Assembly: GCA_025463125.1 (NCBI GenBank)
Contig: JAOAPX010000163.1
Location: forward strand, 1 to 44,482
DNA from: Acidobacteriota bacterium
Lineage (GTDB): Bacteria > Acidobacteriota > Blastocatellia > Pyrinomonadales > Pyrinomonadaceae
Direction of reading: 5' to 3'
DNA length: 44,482 nt
Shown here one piece after another: positions 16,326 to 27,537 of the stretch. Under the pieces are notes generated by a model, which was not told where the DNA came from, searched no databases, and saw nothing but the letters and a program-made list of their open reading frames with translations. The translations under genes and the position numbers were made by a program. Positions within the stretch are counted from its first letter, which is position 1, and every line of letters starts with the position of its first letter.

Positions 16326-17120
16326 TTAGCCGCCGAATGCGAGCGCTAAAACCACTTTTAGCGCAACGCCGACGAGTCCTAAAATTAAAACAATCGCCCA
16401 CGACGCTCCTGCCGAGATTTTGGCGATGTGCCGCAAACCTATTGCCGCTAAAATCCATCCCCAAATAGCGAATAAATCAATCGAACTTAATAATGCAGCT
16501 AAAGCCGGCGACGCTTTTTCGTCGATAAACATTGCCGGATTCGCCTGGACGAGACCGCGCTGGCTTTGTTCGATGTCAATATCGTCAACCGACATTAAAA
16601 GAAGAACGATGATGTTTGCCAGCATAAAAATGAGCGTCGGGGGCAAACTTGAGTAAACCCAAACCGAAAGTCCGTGTAAAAATTTAGTCGATCCGCCCAT
16701 TGCGTTTGCGCCGACCCAGTAAATCAAGCCGCCGAGCAGAAACACTATGATTAAAGCAATCGGCACTCCGCCATAGCTGATCGCTCTCCAAACCGGCGAG
16801 GTCTGGCTTTGTATAAGCTGTTCCTTTTGATCGCTCGGCATTTGTTGAACGCGGGCATTGGACTCGAACCGGTCGCGCACGATTCTTTCGAAACCGACTT
16901 TTTGAATAAAAAGGGCTTGAAAAGCCGTTACTACCAATATGATGACTAAACCAGCCATCAAAAATCTCGGTTTTCGCCGCAAATCCTCAAATGTTTTTCC
17001 GGGTTCAAAAAATATATTTGCTAAGGTTGCCGGTTCCGACATTTGCGCCGGTTCGGTCGTATCAACGATTTTTTCAGGCGGCGGGGGCGCTTGCCATTCG
17101 GAAGTATTCTGCTCGTTCAT
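16326..17120 (-). CDS. Yip1 family integral membrane protein
   Basis: A 264-residue protein from the ATG at 17120. That start is chosen because AGGAGA lies just upstream, whereas the in-frame start 12 codons earlier lacks one. A Pro/Glu-rich cytoplasmic tail is followed by the Yip1 core: NIFFEPGKTFEDLRRKPRFL, then about five membrane helices (MAGLVIILVVTAFQALF, GGVPIALIIVFLLGGLIYWV, SSLPPTLIFMLANIIVLLL, ALLSSIDLFAIWGWILAAIGL, and the final helix). The family is common in Acidobacteria and its bacterial function is unknown. The gene stands alone, with terminators around it. No catalytic motif is evident. Confidence 0.82.
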   Translation of the reverse strand: MNEQNTSEWQAPPPPEKIVDTTEPAQMSEPATLANIFFEPGKTFEDLRRKPRFLMAGLVIILVVTAFQALFIQKVGFERIVRDRFESNARVQQMPSDQKEQLIQSQTSPVWRAISYGGVPIALIIVFLLGGLIYWVGANAMGGSTKFLHGLSVWVYSSLPPTLIFMLANIIVLLLMSVDDIDIEQSQRGLVQANPAMFIDEKASPALAALLSSIDLFAIWGWILAAIGLRHIAKISAGASWAIVLILGLVGVALKVVLALAFGG

Positions 17121-17251
17121 GTTTTGATTTCTCCTTTTGGTGTGTGAGCCTTTCACATTACTACAAACATCTACACGAAAAGCCTTCGAATTTTATCAGG
17201 TTCCCTGCTTTTTAATACGCGCCTTCCCCGTTTACGTTTCAAAATTATCGC

Positions 17252-18256
17252 TTATTCGGCTTTCGGTGCCGTATCGTAGCCTTCGACGCGAATGCAGGCA
17301 GCCGCGTGCCCGGGCGTGATCTCGCGAAGTTCCGGAACAATACGGGCGCAATCGTCGATTGCAAACGGGCAGCGAGTTCGGAAACGGCAGCCCGAAGGCG
17401 GATTTATCGGCGTCGGAACGTCGCCTTTTAAGACGATTCGCTCGCGTTTATGTTTCGGATCGGGAACCGGAATAGCCGAAAGAAGCGCTTTTGTATAAGG
17501 ATGCAGCGGATTTCCGTATAAATCTTCCGCGGCGGCGACTTCGACGATTTTTCCCAGATACATCACCGCGACGCGCTTCGAAATATGTTCGACGACCGCC
17601 AAGCCGTGCGAGATAAACAGATATGTCAGACCGAATTCAGCCTGTAAATCCTGCAAAAGATTGACGACCTGCGCCTGCACGGAAACGTCGAGCGCGGAAA
17701 CGGGCTCGTCGGCGATAATCAGTTTCGGATTGAGAGCCAGTGCACGCGCGATTCCCAATCTCTGCCGCTGACCGCCGGAAAATTCGTGCGGATAGCGAAA
17801 CATATAATTCGGATCGAGCCCGACCTTTTTGAGCAAATCCGCGACTCTTTCCTGACGCTCGGTCTTATTGCCGATGCCGTGAATTTTCAAAGGCTCCGAG
17901 ACGATCGAAAGAATATTCAAACGCGGGTTAAGACTCGCGTACGGGTCTTGAAAAATAATCTGCATCTCGCGCCTGAGCGACTGCATTTCTTTGTTGGGCA
18001 GACCGACCAGATTTTTATTTTCAAAAAACACGTCGCCGCTCGTCGGCTCGTGAAGCCGCAGAAGGCAGCGACCGACCGTAGATTTCCCGCAGCCGGATTC
18101 GCCGACCAATCCGAGCGTTTCACCGGAAAACACGTCAAACGTTACGCCGTCGACGGCGCGAACGACATCATCCGAATTTTCTACCGGAAAATGCTTGACG
18201 AGATTCCTGACTTTTAAAAGTTCTTCTTTTTGAGTTTTTACTGCGCTATTTTCCAT
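17252..18256 (-). CDS. Oligopeptide/dipeptide ABC transporter ATP-binding protein, OppF type
   Basis: A 334-residue ATPase. Walker A is [11 protein letters not shown], the signature is [15 protein letters not shown], Walker B is [12 protein letters not shown], and the switch His is in [10 protein letters not shown]. The C-terminal oligopeptide/dipeptide extension contains [21 protein letters not shown]. In known systems this subunit pairs with OppD to drive peptide import through two permeases and a binding protein; none of those is in this window. The ATG lies inside the 3' end of the Uma2 gene (11-base overlap), so translation is likely coupled. It is the last gene of a five-gene operon. 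OppF and DppF cannot be told apart from sequence alone. Confidence 0.9.
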   Translation of the reverse strand: MENSAVKTQKEELLKVRNLVKHFPVENSDDVVRAVDGVTFDVFSGETLGLVGESGCGKSTVGRCLLRLHEPTSGDVFFENKNLVGLPNKEMQSLRREMQIIFQDPYASLNPRLNILSIVSEPLKIHGIGNKTERQERVADLLKKVGLDPNYMFRYPHEFSGGQRQRLGIARALALNPKLIIADEPVSALDVSVQAQVVNLLQDLQAEFGLTYLFISHGLAVVEHISKRVAVMYLGKIVEVAAAEDLYGNPLHPYTKALLSAIPVPDPKHKRERIVLKGDVPTPINPPSGCRFRTRCPFAIDDCARIVPELREITPGHAAACIRVEGYDTAPKAE

Positions 18257-18854
18257 TCTTTTTCTTTTCTTCGACCAATTTCAGAGACGACAATTTTATT
18301 TTCAGGTAAATCAACTCAAGCGGAATTTCACACCGCAGCGATTTCAGTTGAACGACGTCATCAATGTTTTCATAAATCTTCAACGTCCATTCGTTATTGT
18401 TTTGCCTTGAAAAATGTTCTACCCTGACGCGGTTTTGCGAAACCAAAACGTATTCCCCGAGCGACTCTAAACGAAAATAATCTTCCGCTTTTTCGCCGCG
18501 GTCGCGTTTCTCGGTTGATTTCGACAAAACTTCAAATATGACGACGGGATTAAGCAATGTCGTATCATTGTTTTCGGTCAAAATCTCGCCGCAGGCAACC
18601 GCGACATCCGTATAAACATTGTGCCCGTCGCGGATTTTTACGCGAAAATCGCTCGCGTAAACTTCGCAGCCGGTTTCGCGAAGACGCAAATTCAGTTCGG
18701 TTGAAATATTACTTGTCGCCAGATTGTGCCTGCGCGAGGCTCCCGCCATCGAGTATATTTCGCCGTCCATAAACTCGTGTTTTATTTTCGACTTTTCTTC
18801 GAGAGCTAAATATTCCTCTTCGGTGAAAAGTTTTTCGGCAATGGCTCCGCTCAT
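18246..18854 (-). CDS. Uma2 family protein (DUF820, PD-(D/E)XK nuclease fold)
   Basis: A 202-residue protein from the ATG at 18854, which overlaps the preceding stop codon as ATGA and has GGAGA 8 bases upstream. Features are [11 protein letters not shown] near the start, [35 protein letters not shown], and then [22 protein letters not shown], which give the Asp/Glu/Lys core of the Uma2 restriction-endonuclease-like fold. The family is abundant in cyanobacteria, Chloroflexi and Acidobacteria. Its activity is largely unproven. It starts by overlapping the acetyltransferase gene and overlaps the OppF gene at its other end, so it is embedded in a transporter operon, an unusual place for it. The C-terminus is Lys-rich ([11 protein letters not shown]). 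Confidence 0.85.
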   Translation of the reverse strand: MSGAIAEKLFTEEEYLALEEKSKIKHEFMDGEIYSMAGASRRHNLATSNISTELNLRLRETGCEVYASDFRVKIRDGHNVYTDVAVACGEILTENNDTTLLNPVVIFEVLSKSTEKRDRGEKAEDYFRLESLGEYVLVSQNRVRVEHFSRQNNNEWTLKIYENIDDVVQLKSLRCEIPLELIYLKIKLSSLKLVEEKKKNGK

Positions 18855-19370
18855 TTTTGCTTTCTCCAATCTTCTTTAATAAGCGCCCAGCGTTCGTGGT
18901 CGCGCCATTTTTTGTCTATTTTTAAATACCGGCGCGAAAATCCTTCTTTTGTAAAACCGTTTTTTTTCAGCACGGCGATCGAAGCGAAATTTTCCGGCTG
19001 CACATTCGCTTCGATCCGGTGAAGTTTCAAATCCCTGAACGCGAAACGCGCAATCAACCGGATCGCTTCGCTCATAAAGCCTTTGCCGCCGAACGCAGCG
19101 CCGACAAAATACCCGAGATACGCGCTGCAAAAATTGCCGTGAAAGATTTGCGAAAGCGTTATCGAACCGACGATTTTATCGTCCGGGCGGCGACAGATTA
19201 TAAAGCTTTCATTCGTTTGGCTTTTATTTCTCGATAAAAACTTTTCAAAGCTCGCTTCGTCGGTTGGCGGGCTGACCAATCCGCGATGAAACCGGCGGCT
19301 CGCTTCGTTCAGAGCGATGAATTCCGCCGCGTCTTCTTCGCGCAGATAGCGAAGATAAATCGTTTTTCCT

Positions 19371-20378
<1,008 letters not shown>

Positions 20379-20380
20379 TT

Positions 20381-21271
20381 TTAATAAATAGTAAATGAAT
20401 ATTGAACCTGCTTTGTTACATTTACGTTTTTGCCTTTAACTTTTTGAGGAAGAAAAACTATTTTGCTTGCAGCAATTATTGCTTGTTCGGTTAAGCCGTA
20501 AGGTAATTCGGTAACCGTAAAAATACTTCCGATTCCGCCGGTTGCCAAAAATGTAACTTTTAACATTACGTTTCCCTGCGTTTGCTTCTGTCGTGCCATA
20601 TCAGTGTAATTTGCTCTGGGCTTTGCGACAATAATCATTGGCTCGGTATTTTGTTCAGGCTTCTCAACAATTGGATTTTGGATTTTCGCTTCTTCGTCTC
20701 CAAGCGTTCTTGCCGCTCCATTTTTAATTTCAATACCGTCAACATTTTTATTAAATTTGATTGACTTGATAAATCCGGCTATAGACGGATTTTGATTATT
20801 TCGAGCAGTTGCAATCAGTTCAAACCACCTGTTGTTTTTTACGTCGTCAATCAACCAATAAGTCGTAAACTTACCGGAAATTTTAGTTGTTTCTCTTCCA
20901 TTTAAATTTAATCTTGTTTCTTCGAAATTTCCTAACTCTATTTTTAATTCGGCAACTCTGTTTTTAAAGGTATCCTGACTAAATTTGTTTTTAATTTGGC
21001 AATCATCGGGAATTTCTCTTTTATTTTTCGATGCGATTTTAAGTTGGTAGACTACTTCTTCACCGTAAACCGCATAAGTATCAACTATCAAGTCATTGCA
21101 CAAATCAGAAGATTCGATCAAAATCGGCATTTTCGGAAGCAAAACGGAAACCTTTTGTTCTGACACCTTATAAGTTTCCCATTTAACCGCGGCAGAATTC
21201 TTTTCCGTTTGTGCCGTTATATTAAAATATAAAATTAATAAAGTGAATACGACAAAAATCTGTTTGAGCAT
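20381..21271 (-). CDS. Secreted protein with TonB C-terminal-type domain (second copy)
   Basis: A 296-residue protein. A signal peptide ([21 protein letters not shown]) is followed by a region beginning [19 protein letters not shown]. The TonB C-terminal-like domain runs from about residue 210: [21 protein letters not shown], then [12 protein letters not shown], ending VQYSFTIY. It lacks the N-terminal anchor and proline-rich spacer of true TonB. It is paralogous to the protein at 63-974, matching in domain order and in the terminal segments. It is the first gene of the opp operon, with only 2 bases before the OppD start. The gene is more AT-rich than the ATPase genes after it. Confidence 0.75.
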   Translation of the reverse strand: MLKQIFVVFTLLILYFNITAQTEKNSAAVKWETYKVSEQKVSVLLPKMPILIESSDLCNDLIVDTYAVYGEEVVYQLKIASKNKREIPDDCQIKNKFSQDTFKNRVAELKIELGNFEETRLNLNGRETTKISGKFTTYWLIDDVKNNRWFELIATARNNQNPSIAGFIKSIKFNKNVDGIEIKNGAARTLGDEEAKIQNPIVEKPEQNTEPMIIVAKPRANYTDMARQKQTQGNVMLKVTFLATGGIGSIFTVTELPYGLTEQAIIAASKIVFLPQKVKGKNVNVTKQVQYSFTIY

Positions 21272-21284
21272 AATTTAGGCGCGA

Positions 21285-21290
21285 TATAAT
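21285..21290 (+). promoter_or_regulatory. Candidate -10 TATAAT for the S41 protease gene
   Basis: TATAAT lies between divergent genes, with TTTGAG 16 bases upstream as a weak -35. The leader to the GTG at 21426 would be about 130 bases. The -35 overlaps the 5' end of the divergent gene. Confidence 0.3.
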
Positions 21291-21425
21291 TCGAATTTCA
21301 AATGTTTTAGATGTTTCTTTTCTTTTCGGCGTGCAACTATTTTTATCGCTTTTTCCTCAAACAGATGTTATCATTTTTTGCCGAAATTTCTATTTTCAGC
21401 AGTCATTTCCGAGGAGATTTTTGTA

Positions 21426-23153
21426 GTGAAAAAAAGTTCAACTCTTTTCAGCGCTCTTTCCCTGTCATTTTTTTTAATTTCCGGCGTATACGCCCAAAAT
21501 GAAGCGGTCTCCAAATTAAGTCCGAAAGCTCCTGCCGACGCGGCGGCGACCAGCCCGGCTAAAGCGGTGACGGTTGAAAACATCGAAACGGATGTTGCGG
21601 AGGCTTTAACGCTGATTGAAAGCAACCACATCGCCGGTAAAAAACTCGACTACAACGAATTATTCAAATCTTCGATCGAAAGCATGCTCCACACGCTCGA
21701 TCCTCATTCGAATTACTTTGATGCCAAGGAATTCGAACAGTTTCGCACCGATCAAAGCTCGAAATATTTCGGCATCGGCGCGACGATCGGCGATTTAAGC
21801 GATTCGAAAGGAAAGGTTCAGGCGACTTTTATCAAAGCCACGTTTGAAAACGCGCCCGCTCACCGCGCAGGGCTTCGCTACGGCGATAAAATCATTGAAG
21901 TAAACGGCACATCGATGCTCGGCAAATCTTTCTCCGAAGTCCGCACATTTCTGCGCGGACCGCGTGGAACGGTTGCCAAGCTTGTGGTTGAAAAATACGG
22001 GACAGGCAAACGCGAAACGGTCGATATCGTTCGCGATGCAGTCGCGCAGCCTTCAATCGCCGAAGCTTATATAATTCGCCCGGGCGTCGGTTATATCGCG
22101 ATGACCGGCGGATTTAATCAAACGACTTACTCGGAATTCGCCGTTGCTATGCAAAACCTGAAACAACAGGGCATGCAGCAGCTCATTCTCGATCTGCGAA
22201 ACAACGGCGGCGGCTTGGTCAGCCAGGCTTATCGCGTCGCAAATACATTTTTAGGTCGCGGGCAAACGATTTTCACGCAAAAAGGACGCTACGAAGGAAC
22301 TGCCGAAACGTATCGCGCGGAAAATTCTTCGCCGGAAAACGTTCCGATGGTGCTTCTGGTTAACCGGAATTCGGCTTCGGCTTCCGAGATTTTAGCCGGC
22401 GCGCTGCAAGATCACGACCGGGCTTTGATCGTCGGTGAAAACACGTTTGGCAAAGGCTTGGTGCAAAATCCGTTTGTTCTCGAATACGGTTCGATGCTGC
22501 TTTTGACGATCGCCAAATACGAAACGCCATCGGGCAGATTGATTCAGCGCGATTATTCCGACGGCAATCTTTATAATTATTATACAAACGGCGGAACCTT
22601 AAACGAGGAAACGAACAAATCCGAATCGAAACCGCAGCAAGGCGACGCGACGAAAACCGACACGGGCAGAAGCGTTTACGGAGGCGCGGGAATCACGCCG
22701 GATGTGCAGGTAAAACCGCAAACGATTACTGCTGAAAAAGCCCGTTTCCAGCAAAAACTCAGCAATCCGATTTTCGCTTTTGTGCTGGATTTAACTTACG
22801 GCAGGATAAAGGGTTTTGAAAATTATAAAGTCGATCGACCGATCTCGTTCGAATACGACATCAAAGCTCAGGATTACCCGATAACGGACGCGCTTTATCA
22901 AAACTTTAAAAAGTACGCGGTCGATAAATACGGATTTACGCCCGCCCAGATTGAACGCGAAAAAGAGTTTGTCGAACGCTTTTTAAGAACCGAAATCGTT
23001 ACCGCCGCTTACGGCTCGACGACTTCATTCCAGGTTTTCAATGAATACGACGACCAGTTAAAACGCGCTATCGAGCTTCTTCCGCAAGCCAGGCAGCTCG
23101 CGCTGGAAGGCGCAAAAGCAAACGCTTCAAAACAAAAATCCGCGCTTAAATAA
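21426..23153 (+). CDS. S41 family C-terminal processing peptidase (PDZ domain)
   Basis: A 575-residue secreted protease. The GTG at 21426 is chosen over an upstream in-frame TTG because GAGGAG lies 9 bases before it and it gives a clean signal peptide (VKKSSTLFSALSLSFFLISGVYAQ). The N-terminal helical region has DPHSNYFDAKEFEQF. A PDZ domain covers about 110-195 (HRAGLRYGDKIIEVNG, FLRGPRGTVAKLVV). The S41 core includes LILDLRNNGGG, the nucleophile Ser in NRNSASASEILAGAL, and the Lys in GENTFGKGLVQ. The C-terminal region (after about 410) is a longer extension than in E. coli Prc-like relatives of similar size. It cleaves proteins from their C-terminus in the periplasm. A strong terminator follows. 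Confidence 0.9.
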   Translation: MKKSSTLFSALSLSFFLISGVYAQNEAVSKLSPKAPADAAATSPAKAVTVENIETDVAEALTLIESNHIAGKKLDYNELFKSSIESMLHTLDPHSNYFDAKEFEQFRTDQSSKYFGIGATIGDLSDSKGKVQATFIKATFENAPAHRAGLRYGDKIIEVNGTSMLGKSFSEVRTFLRGPRGTVAKLVVEKYGTGKRETVDIVRDAVAQPSIAEAYIIRPGVGYIAMTGGFNQTTYSEFAVAMQNLKQQGMQQLILDLRNNGGGLVSQAYRVANTFLGRGQTIFTQKGRYEGTAETYRAENSSPENVPMVLLVNRNSASASEILAGALQDHDRALIVGENTFGKGLVQNPFVLEYGSMLLLTIAKYETPSGRLIQRDYSDGNLYNYYTNGGTLNEETNKSESKPQQGDATKTDTGRSVYGGAGITPDVQVKPQTITAEKARFQQKLSNPIFAFVLDLTYGRIKGFENYKVDRPISFEYDIKAQDYPITDALYQNFKKYAVDKYGFTPAQIEREKEFVERFLRTEIVTAAYGSTTSFQVFNEYDDQLKRAIELLPQARQLALEGAKANASKQKSALK

Positions 23154-23173
23154 ATAATAGTTCGGTGTTAATC

Positions 23174-23211
23174 AATAAAAAAGAGCGGCAAATCGTCCGC
23201 TCTTTTTTATT
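23174..23211. terminator. Bidirectional intrinsic terminator
   Basis: A perfect 15-bp stem (23174-23188 with 23197-23211) with an 8-base loop carries GAGCGG/CCGCTC at its core and A/T runs outside. It ends the S41 protease gene and can also serve the small minus-strand gene at 23253. Confidence 0.88.
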
Positions 23212-23252
23212 TTGTGATCGTGTAATTTCAGCAATCAGCCTGAAAAGTTTTT

Positions 23253-23420
23253 TCAGGCGAACAACCAATTTACCAAATAATAAATTCCGAACCCGATTCC
23301 GGCTAAAAGCAAAACAAGCGCGACAATGACGAGAGCGACGATCGCCTTGAATTTTTTATAGCGATTGTCGTCGGGCGGCGAAAGCTGGCTTTGCGGAAAA
23401 TACGGCGGCGGTCTGTCCAT
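23253..23420 (-). CDS. Small single-pass membrane protein
   Basis: A 55-residue protein from the ATG at 23420, which has AGGAGA a few bases upstream. The longer in-frame start lacks a ribosome binding site. It has a Pro-rich cytoplasmic start (MDRPPPYFPQSQLSPPDD), a basic stretch (RYKKFK), and one hydrophobic helix (about residues 28-50, AIVALVIVALVLLLAGIGFGIYYLV). No family is recognised. It is transcribed against the neighbouring protease and aminopeptidase genes. The good ribosome binding site and clear topology make it a likely real gene. Confidence 0.65.
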   Translation of the reverse strand: MDRPPPYFPQSQLSPPDDNRYKKFKAIVALVIVALVLLLAGIGFGIYYLVNWLFA

Positions 23421-23604
23421 AATCTTTTCTCCTTGCTTAGAAGCCTTTATCATAGCCGATAAAGTTTTAAGTTCCAATTCACTGTGCGATAATTACTTCG
23501 GTTTTTTAATTTATTCGTTTTATACGCGGCGGCAACTTCCCTTCCGGGCGAAGCGTCTAAATTATTCTGTCAGCATTACTTACTGTGAGTTTATATCAGT
23601 TTTT

Positions 23605-25311
23605 ATGAATTTCCTTAAATCGTCTCTTTTTGTCGCTCTTTTTATCGTTCTTTCAATCGCCTGTTTCGCATTTACAGTTCAGGCTCAGACCGTCAGACCG
23701 AATTTCAACCGCGCGCAAACTTACGACGTTCAGCATTATATTTTAAGAATAAAGTTTGACCGCTCCGCGAAAAAGGTTTTCGGCGACGCGACCGTCCAGG
23801 TAAAGCCTTTAACAGGTAATTTCACGCGTCTCGAACTCGACGCCGCCGATCTCGCTTTTGAAAAGGTAATTTCCGAGCCGGACAATAAAGAATTGAAATT
23901 CACGACGGAAAACGAAAAGGTTTACGTCGAGCTCGGCAAGGCATTCGCGCCCGGCGAATTGATTTCCGTTCGATTTGCATATACGGCGACGCCGAAAAAA
24001 GGCATATATTATGTTGACGCCGACATCGAAGACGGGAAAATCGCCCGCGACGCGCAAATCTGGACGCAGGGCGAACCCGAAGAAGCCCGCCACTGGTTTC
24101 CGTCGTTCGATTTTCCGAGCGATAAAGCGACGACCGAACAATTTATCACAGTCGCGAAAGACGAAACCGTTATCGGAAACGGCGAATTAATTAAAAAGAC
24201 GGAAAATGCCGATAATACAGCAACTTTTCACTACAAAATGCCGGTTCCGCATTCTACTTACCTGGTTTCGTTTATCGTCGGTAAATTCACGAAAATAAGC
24301 GAAAATTATAAATCCGTCCCGCTCGGGTTTTACGTATATCCGGGAAAAGAAACAATCGTGGCGAAGGCTTACGGGCGCACGAAAGATATGTTTCGCGTTT
24401 TTGAAGAGCTGACAAAGATAGATTACCCGTTTAATAAGTACGATCAAACGATGGTCGCCGATTTCAATTTCGGCGGCATGGAAAATATTACGGCGACGAC
24501 AATGGCTGACACGGAAATTCTAGCCGCGAATTTCCCCGAGTTCAAAAACGGCGTCGAAGATCTTGTTTCCCACGAGCTCGCGCATTCCTGGTTCGGCAAC
24601 CTGGTTACGACAAAAAACTGGGCTGAACTGTGGCTGAACGAAGGTTTCGCGACTTTTATGGAAGCGGCATATCGCGAGAAAATGTACGGGCGCGCCGATT
24701 ATTTAAGGAAAATCCGCTCAGACGCGCTTCAGTTTATTATCGACGATTCCGTCAATAAAAACCGTCACGGGTTATTCAACCAAAAGGCTCGCCCGGACGA
24801 TTCGATTTTCGATATAACGACTTATCAAAAAGGCGGCGCGGTCGTCCACACGCTGCGCGAAACAATCGGCGACGAGGCTTTCTGGAAAGCTTTGAACATT
24901 TATCTTAATCGTCATAAATTCGGAAACGTCGAAACGCCCGATTTGCAGAAAGCGATGGAAGAAGCTTCGGGACAAAAGCTCGATTGGTTTTTCGCTCAAT
25001 GGGTTTACGGCGCGGGAAGCCCGAAACTCGACGTCCGGCAGGTTTACAATTCTAAAAAACACACTCTTGAATTGACGGTTTCGCAGGTTCAGCCGATTGA
25101 CGGCATCACGCCCGAAGCGTTTATTTTGCCGATGGAAATTGCCATTAAAACCGGCGGCGGCGTGAGAAACGAAAAGCTCGATATAAAAACGCGCGAAAGC
25201 AAATTCTCATTCAAGGTAAACGGCAAACCTTCGGAAATCAAACTCGACCCGAACGAAAAAATCCCGATTAAAACCGTTAGAATCCAAACGCTTACAACGG
25301 AAAACAAGTAA
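23605..25311 (+). CDS. M1 family zinc aminopeptidase (secreted)
   Basis: A 568-residue protein from the ATG at 23605; upstream in-frame sequence back to 23365 has no signal-like start and is probably not translated. The N-terminus is a signal peptide (MNFLKSSLFVALFIVLSIACFAFTVQAQ). An N-terminal beta-sandwich domain (QHYILRIKFD) is followed by the exopeptidase motif GGMEN and the zinc site HELAHSWFGN, with the third ligand Glu in WLNEGFATFMEA, and the later catalytic Tyr region TTYQKGGAVVHTLRE. It removes amino-terminal residues from peptides in the periplasm or outside. It lacks the large C-terminal ARM domain of PepN. A strong terminator follows. Confidence 0.92.
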   Translation: MNFLKSSLFVALFIVLSIACFAFTVQAQTVRPNFNRAQTYDVQHYILRIKFDRSAKKVFGDATVQVKPLTGNFTRLELDAADLAFEKVISEPDNKELKFTTENEKVYVELGKAFAPGELISVRFAYTATPKKGIYYVDADIEDGKIARDAQIWTQGEPEEARHWFPSFDFPSDKATTEQFITVAKDETVIGNGELIKKTENADNTATFHYKMPVPHSTYLVSFIVGKFTKISENYKSVPLGFYVYPGKETIVAKAYGRTKDMFRVFEELTKIDYPFNKYDQTMVADFNFGGMENITATTMADTEILAANFPEFKNGVEDLVSHELAHSWFGNLVTTKNWAELWLNEGFATFMEAAYREKMYGRADYLRKIRSDALQFIIDDSVNKNRHGLFNQKARPDDSIFDITTYQKGGAVVHTLRETIGDEAFWKALNIYLNRHKFGNVETPDLQKAMEEASGQKLDWFFAQWVYGAGSPKLDVRQVYNSKKHTLELTVSQVQPIDGITPEAFILPMEIAIKTGGGVRNEKLDIKTRESKFSFKVNGKPSEIKLDPNEKIPIKTVRIQTLTTENK

Positions 25312-25317
25312 TCAAAG

Positions 25318-25354
25318 AAAAGCGAGCGCAAATTATCCATTTGCGCTCGCTTTT
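25318..25354. terminator. Bidirectional intrinsic terminator
   Basis: A perfect 16-bp stem (25318-25333 with 25339-25354), core GCGAGCGC/GCGCTCGC, has a 5-base loop. It is followed by TTTTTT on the plus strand and sits between convergent genes. Confidence 0.9.
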
Positions 25355-25388
25355 TTATTTCAATTCCCGGTTTTATTTATAGATCAAA

Positions 25389-27527
25389 CTACCTGCCGTC
25401 TTTTATTCCGAGTTTTCCTTTCAAGCGATTAACTTCAGAAGCATCGGAAGCTAAATTCAGAGCTTTCCGCCAGGCGGTTCTGGCTAAATCGGTTTTTCCC
25501 TGTTTTTGATAAACGTCGCCGAGATGTTCATTAATCGTCGAAGAGCCGGAATCGAGCCCTGCGGCTTCCTTGAGATATTGCTCGGCTTCCGCATATTTTC
25601 CGAGTTTATAATAAGCCCAGCCCAAACTATCGAGATACGAAGGATTTGTCGGGTCTATTTTAACGGCTTGCTTGATAAGCTCATACGCTTCATTGATATT
25701 TTTATCGCGCTCGATTAAAAAATACCCGAGATTGTTAAGAGCAATCGGATTGTCAGGAGTTTGGCGCAGAATTTCGCGGAGCGTTGCTTCGGCTGAATCG
25801 AAATCGCCGGACATTTGCTGCGCGGTAGCAAGGGTAAGGCGCGCGATCTGACGGCGTTCTTCGCCCTGCGCCGCCGCAAAAGCCAGATTTGCCGATTCAA
25901 TCGCTTCTTTTCCGCGATTTGCCTGACTGTAAAGATTTGAAATAAAAAGGTAATTGGTAAAATCGTCGTAATTTACGGGCAAAGCCGAAAACGTCTGCCC
26001 GGCATTATTGTTTCCCTGACCGCTCGTTCCGGTATTTATCGTTTTTTTTTTAATCAGTGATTTTACAAGCGCGACGGCTTCGTCAACCTTTCCGTTTTCC
26101 GTCAAAATCGACGCTTCGAGCCGGAGCGTTCCGTAATCGTCCGGATATTTCGCCCGAAGAGCGCGAACCGCCGCCAGGGCTTCAGGTTTCATTCCGCTTT
26201 CGCGGTAAAACGAGATAGTCTGCCGGTCGGCGAAAAGATCGCTTTTTCCTAAAACCTGCCGGGCGCGCTCGATAGTTGATTTAACATCGTTCGGACGATT
26301 CGCGTTTTTGAAGGTCTGAATCATTTTTTCAAACACCGAAATGACAAAATCGCGTTCTTCGTCGCTGACGGCTTCGTTATTTGTAATTCCGCGCAATACA
26401 AGAGATTTCCTGTATGCCGCGATGGCTTCGTCCGTCCGGTTTGCTTTCGACATCAAATCGCCGAGCGCGACTTGCAAATTTGCGGCTGAAATTTTATCGC
26501 TTTCGGCTAATTTATCCGAAGCCGCCTGCAAACCTTTGCTCGCTTCTTCGAATTTTCCCGCGCGAACCTGGGTTTCGGCGAGCAAAACCAGCAACGCGGG
26601 ATTATCCGGATTCGCGTAAACCGCCTGCCGCAGCGATTCGGCTGCAATTGCCGCTCCGCCCGCATCGCCAGATACTACAGCTTCGCGAAGCATTTCGACC
26701 GCTTCGGCATTGTCCGGTTCATCGGCAACCATCTGGCTGATTATCTCCAGGGCTTCGCGCGTTTTGCCGGCTTTTAAAAGCGCGCCGCCGAGCTTCATCG
26801 TCGCGTTTTCCGGCGAAAGGGTTTCCTGTCCGCCCATTACGCGGCGATAAAATTGCGAATCGATCGGAGCTGCCGATGAAACCCAGTTCTTTAAAGCTTC
26901 GACTCTCGCTTCCGCATTATTGGTTTTTTCGTATAAAGCGCTCAAAAACGCCCAGGCTTCCGCGTTTCGCGCGTCGAGCCTCGCGACTTCCTTCCATTCG
27001 GCTATAGCTTTCTGCGTAAAAACCGGATCGGCGACGCCGCCGCTCAAACCGCTCTTAAAAGTGTAAAGCCGAGCCATTATCCGATGACCGCCGAAATTAT
27101 TCGGATCAAGCTTCGTAGCGATTGTAACCAGCGTTATCGCCTCATCCACATCGCTCGGCGGCATCGTAATCGCTAATTCGGCAAGCGCTGTGTAGCCTTC
27201 GGCAAGATTCGGATTCAGTTCGACCGCTTTTTGCAAAGCCTGTTTGGCAAGCACGGCGCCGCTCGGATTGCGGTTCTGCCCGCGCGCCGGGCTCGCAAGC
27301 CATAGATATCTCTGAGCTTCCAGAAGTTTTGCGTAAGATTGTTCGCGGCGTTCGCGGGAGATTTCGGTTTGTTTCGATTTTTCCAGATTCTGCGCCAGAA
27401 TATCGGAGAGCTTTGTCGTTGACCTGACTGCCGGAGGCGGCGCGTTATTCGGCGAGACTTGCGCGAAAACCGCCGGCGAAACGGCGGTTGCAAAAGCCGA
27501 GAACAATATAAATTTAGCAAACTTCAT
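25389..27527 (-). CDS. Tetratricopeptide-repeat secreted protein
   Basis: A 712-residue protein from the ATG at 27527, which has AAAGAGG upstream, overlapping the stop of the previous gene. A signal peptide covers about residues 1-23 (MKFAKFILFSAFATAVSPAVFAQ). The rest is a chain of TPR-like helix pairs: LAEGYTALAELAITMPPSD, AWAFLSALYEKTNNAEARVEAL, then near the C-terminus NNLGYFLIERDKNINEAYELI, YLDSLGWAYYKLGKYAEAEQYL and LGDVYQKQGKTDLARTAW. TPR proteins are protein-binding scaffolds. It closes an operon with the BamD-like protein and a four-TM protein, so a role in envelope biogenesis is inferred. There is no catalytic domain. Confidence 0.85.
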   Translation of the reverse strand: MKFAKFILFSAFATAVSPAVFAQVSPNNAPPPAVRSTTKLSDILAQNLEKSKQTEISRERREQSYAKLLEAQRYLWLASPARGQNRNPSGAVLAKQALQKAVELNPNLAEGYTALAELAITMPPSDVDEAITLVTIATKLDPNNFGGHRIMARLYTFKSGLSGGVADPVFTQKAIAEWKEVARLDARNAEAWAFLSALYEKTNNAEARVEALKNWVSSAAPIDSQFYRRVMGGQETLSPENATMKLGGALLKAGKTREALEIISQMVADEPDNAEAVEMLREAVVSGDAGGAAIAAESLRQAVYANPDNPALLVLLAETQVRAGKFEEASKGLQAASDKLAESDKISAANLQVALGDLMSKANRTDEAIAAYRKSLVLRGITNNEAVSDEERDFVISVFEKMIQTFKNANRPNDVKSTIERARQVLGKSDLFADRQTISFYRESGMKPEALAAVRALRAKYPDDYGTLRLEASILTENGKVDEAVALVKSLIKKKTINTGTSGQGNNNAGQTFSALPVNYDDFTNYLFISNLYSQANRGKEAIESANLAFAAAQGEERRQIARLTLATAQQMSGDFDSAEATLREILRQTPDNPIALNNLGYFLIERDKNINEAYELIKQAVKIDPTNPSYLDSLGWAYYKLGKYAEAEQYLKEAAGLDSGSSTINEHLGDVYQKQGKTDLARTAWRKALNLASDASEVNRLKGKLGIKDGR

Positions 27528-27537
27528 AAAAACCTCT

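Noticed and set aside
18246-18854. Uma2 gene as part of a toxin-antitoxin or restriction system
   Set aside because: No antitoxin, methylase or other defence gene is adjacent; neighbours are transporter and acetyltransferase genes.
23365-23604. 80-codon extension upstream of the M1 aminopeptidase
   Set aside because: No signal peptide or ribosome binding site; the ATG at 23605 gives a clean signal peptide, and the extension overlaps the small minus-strand gene.
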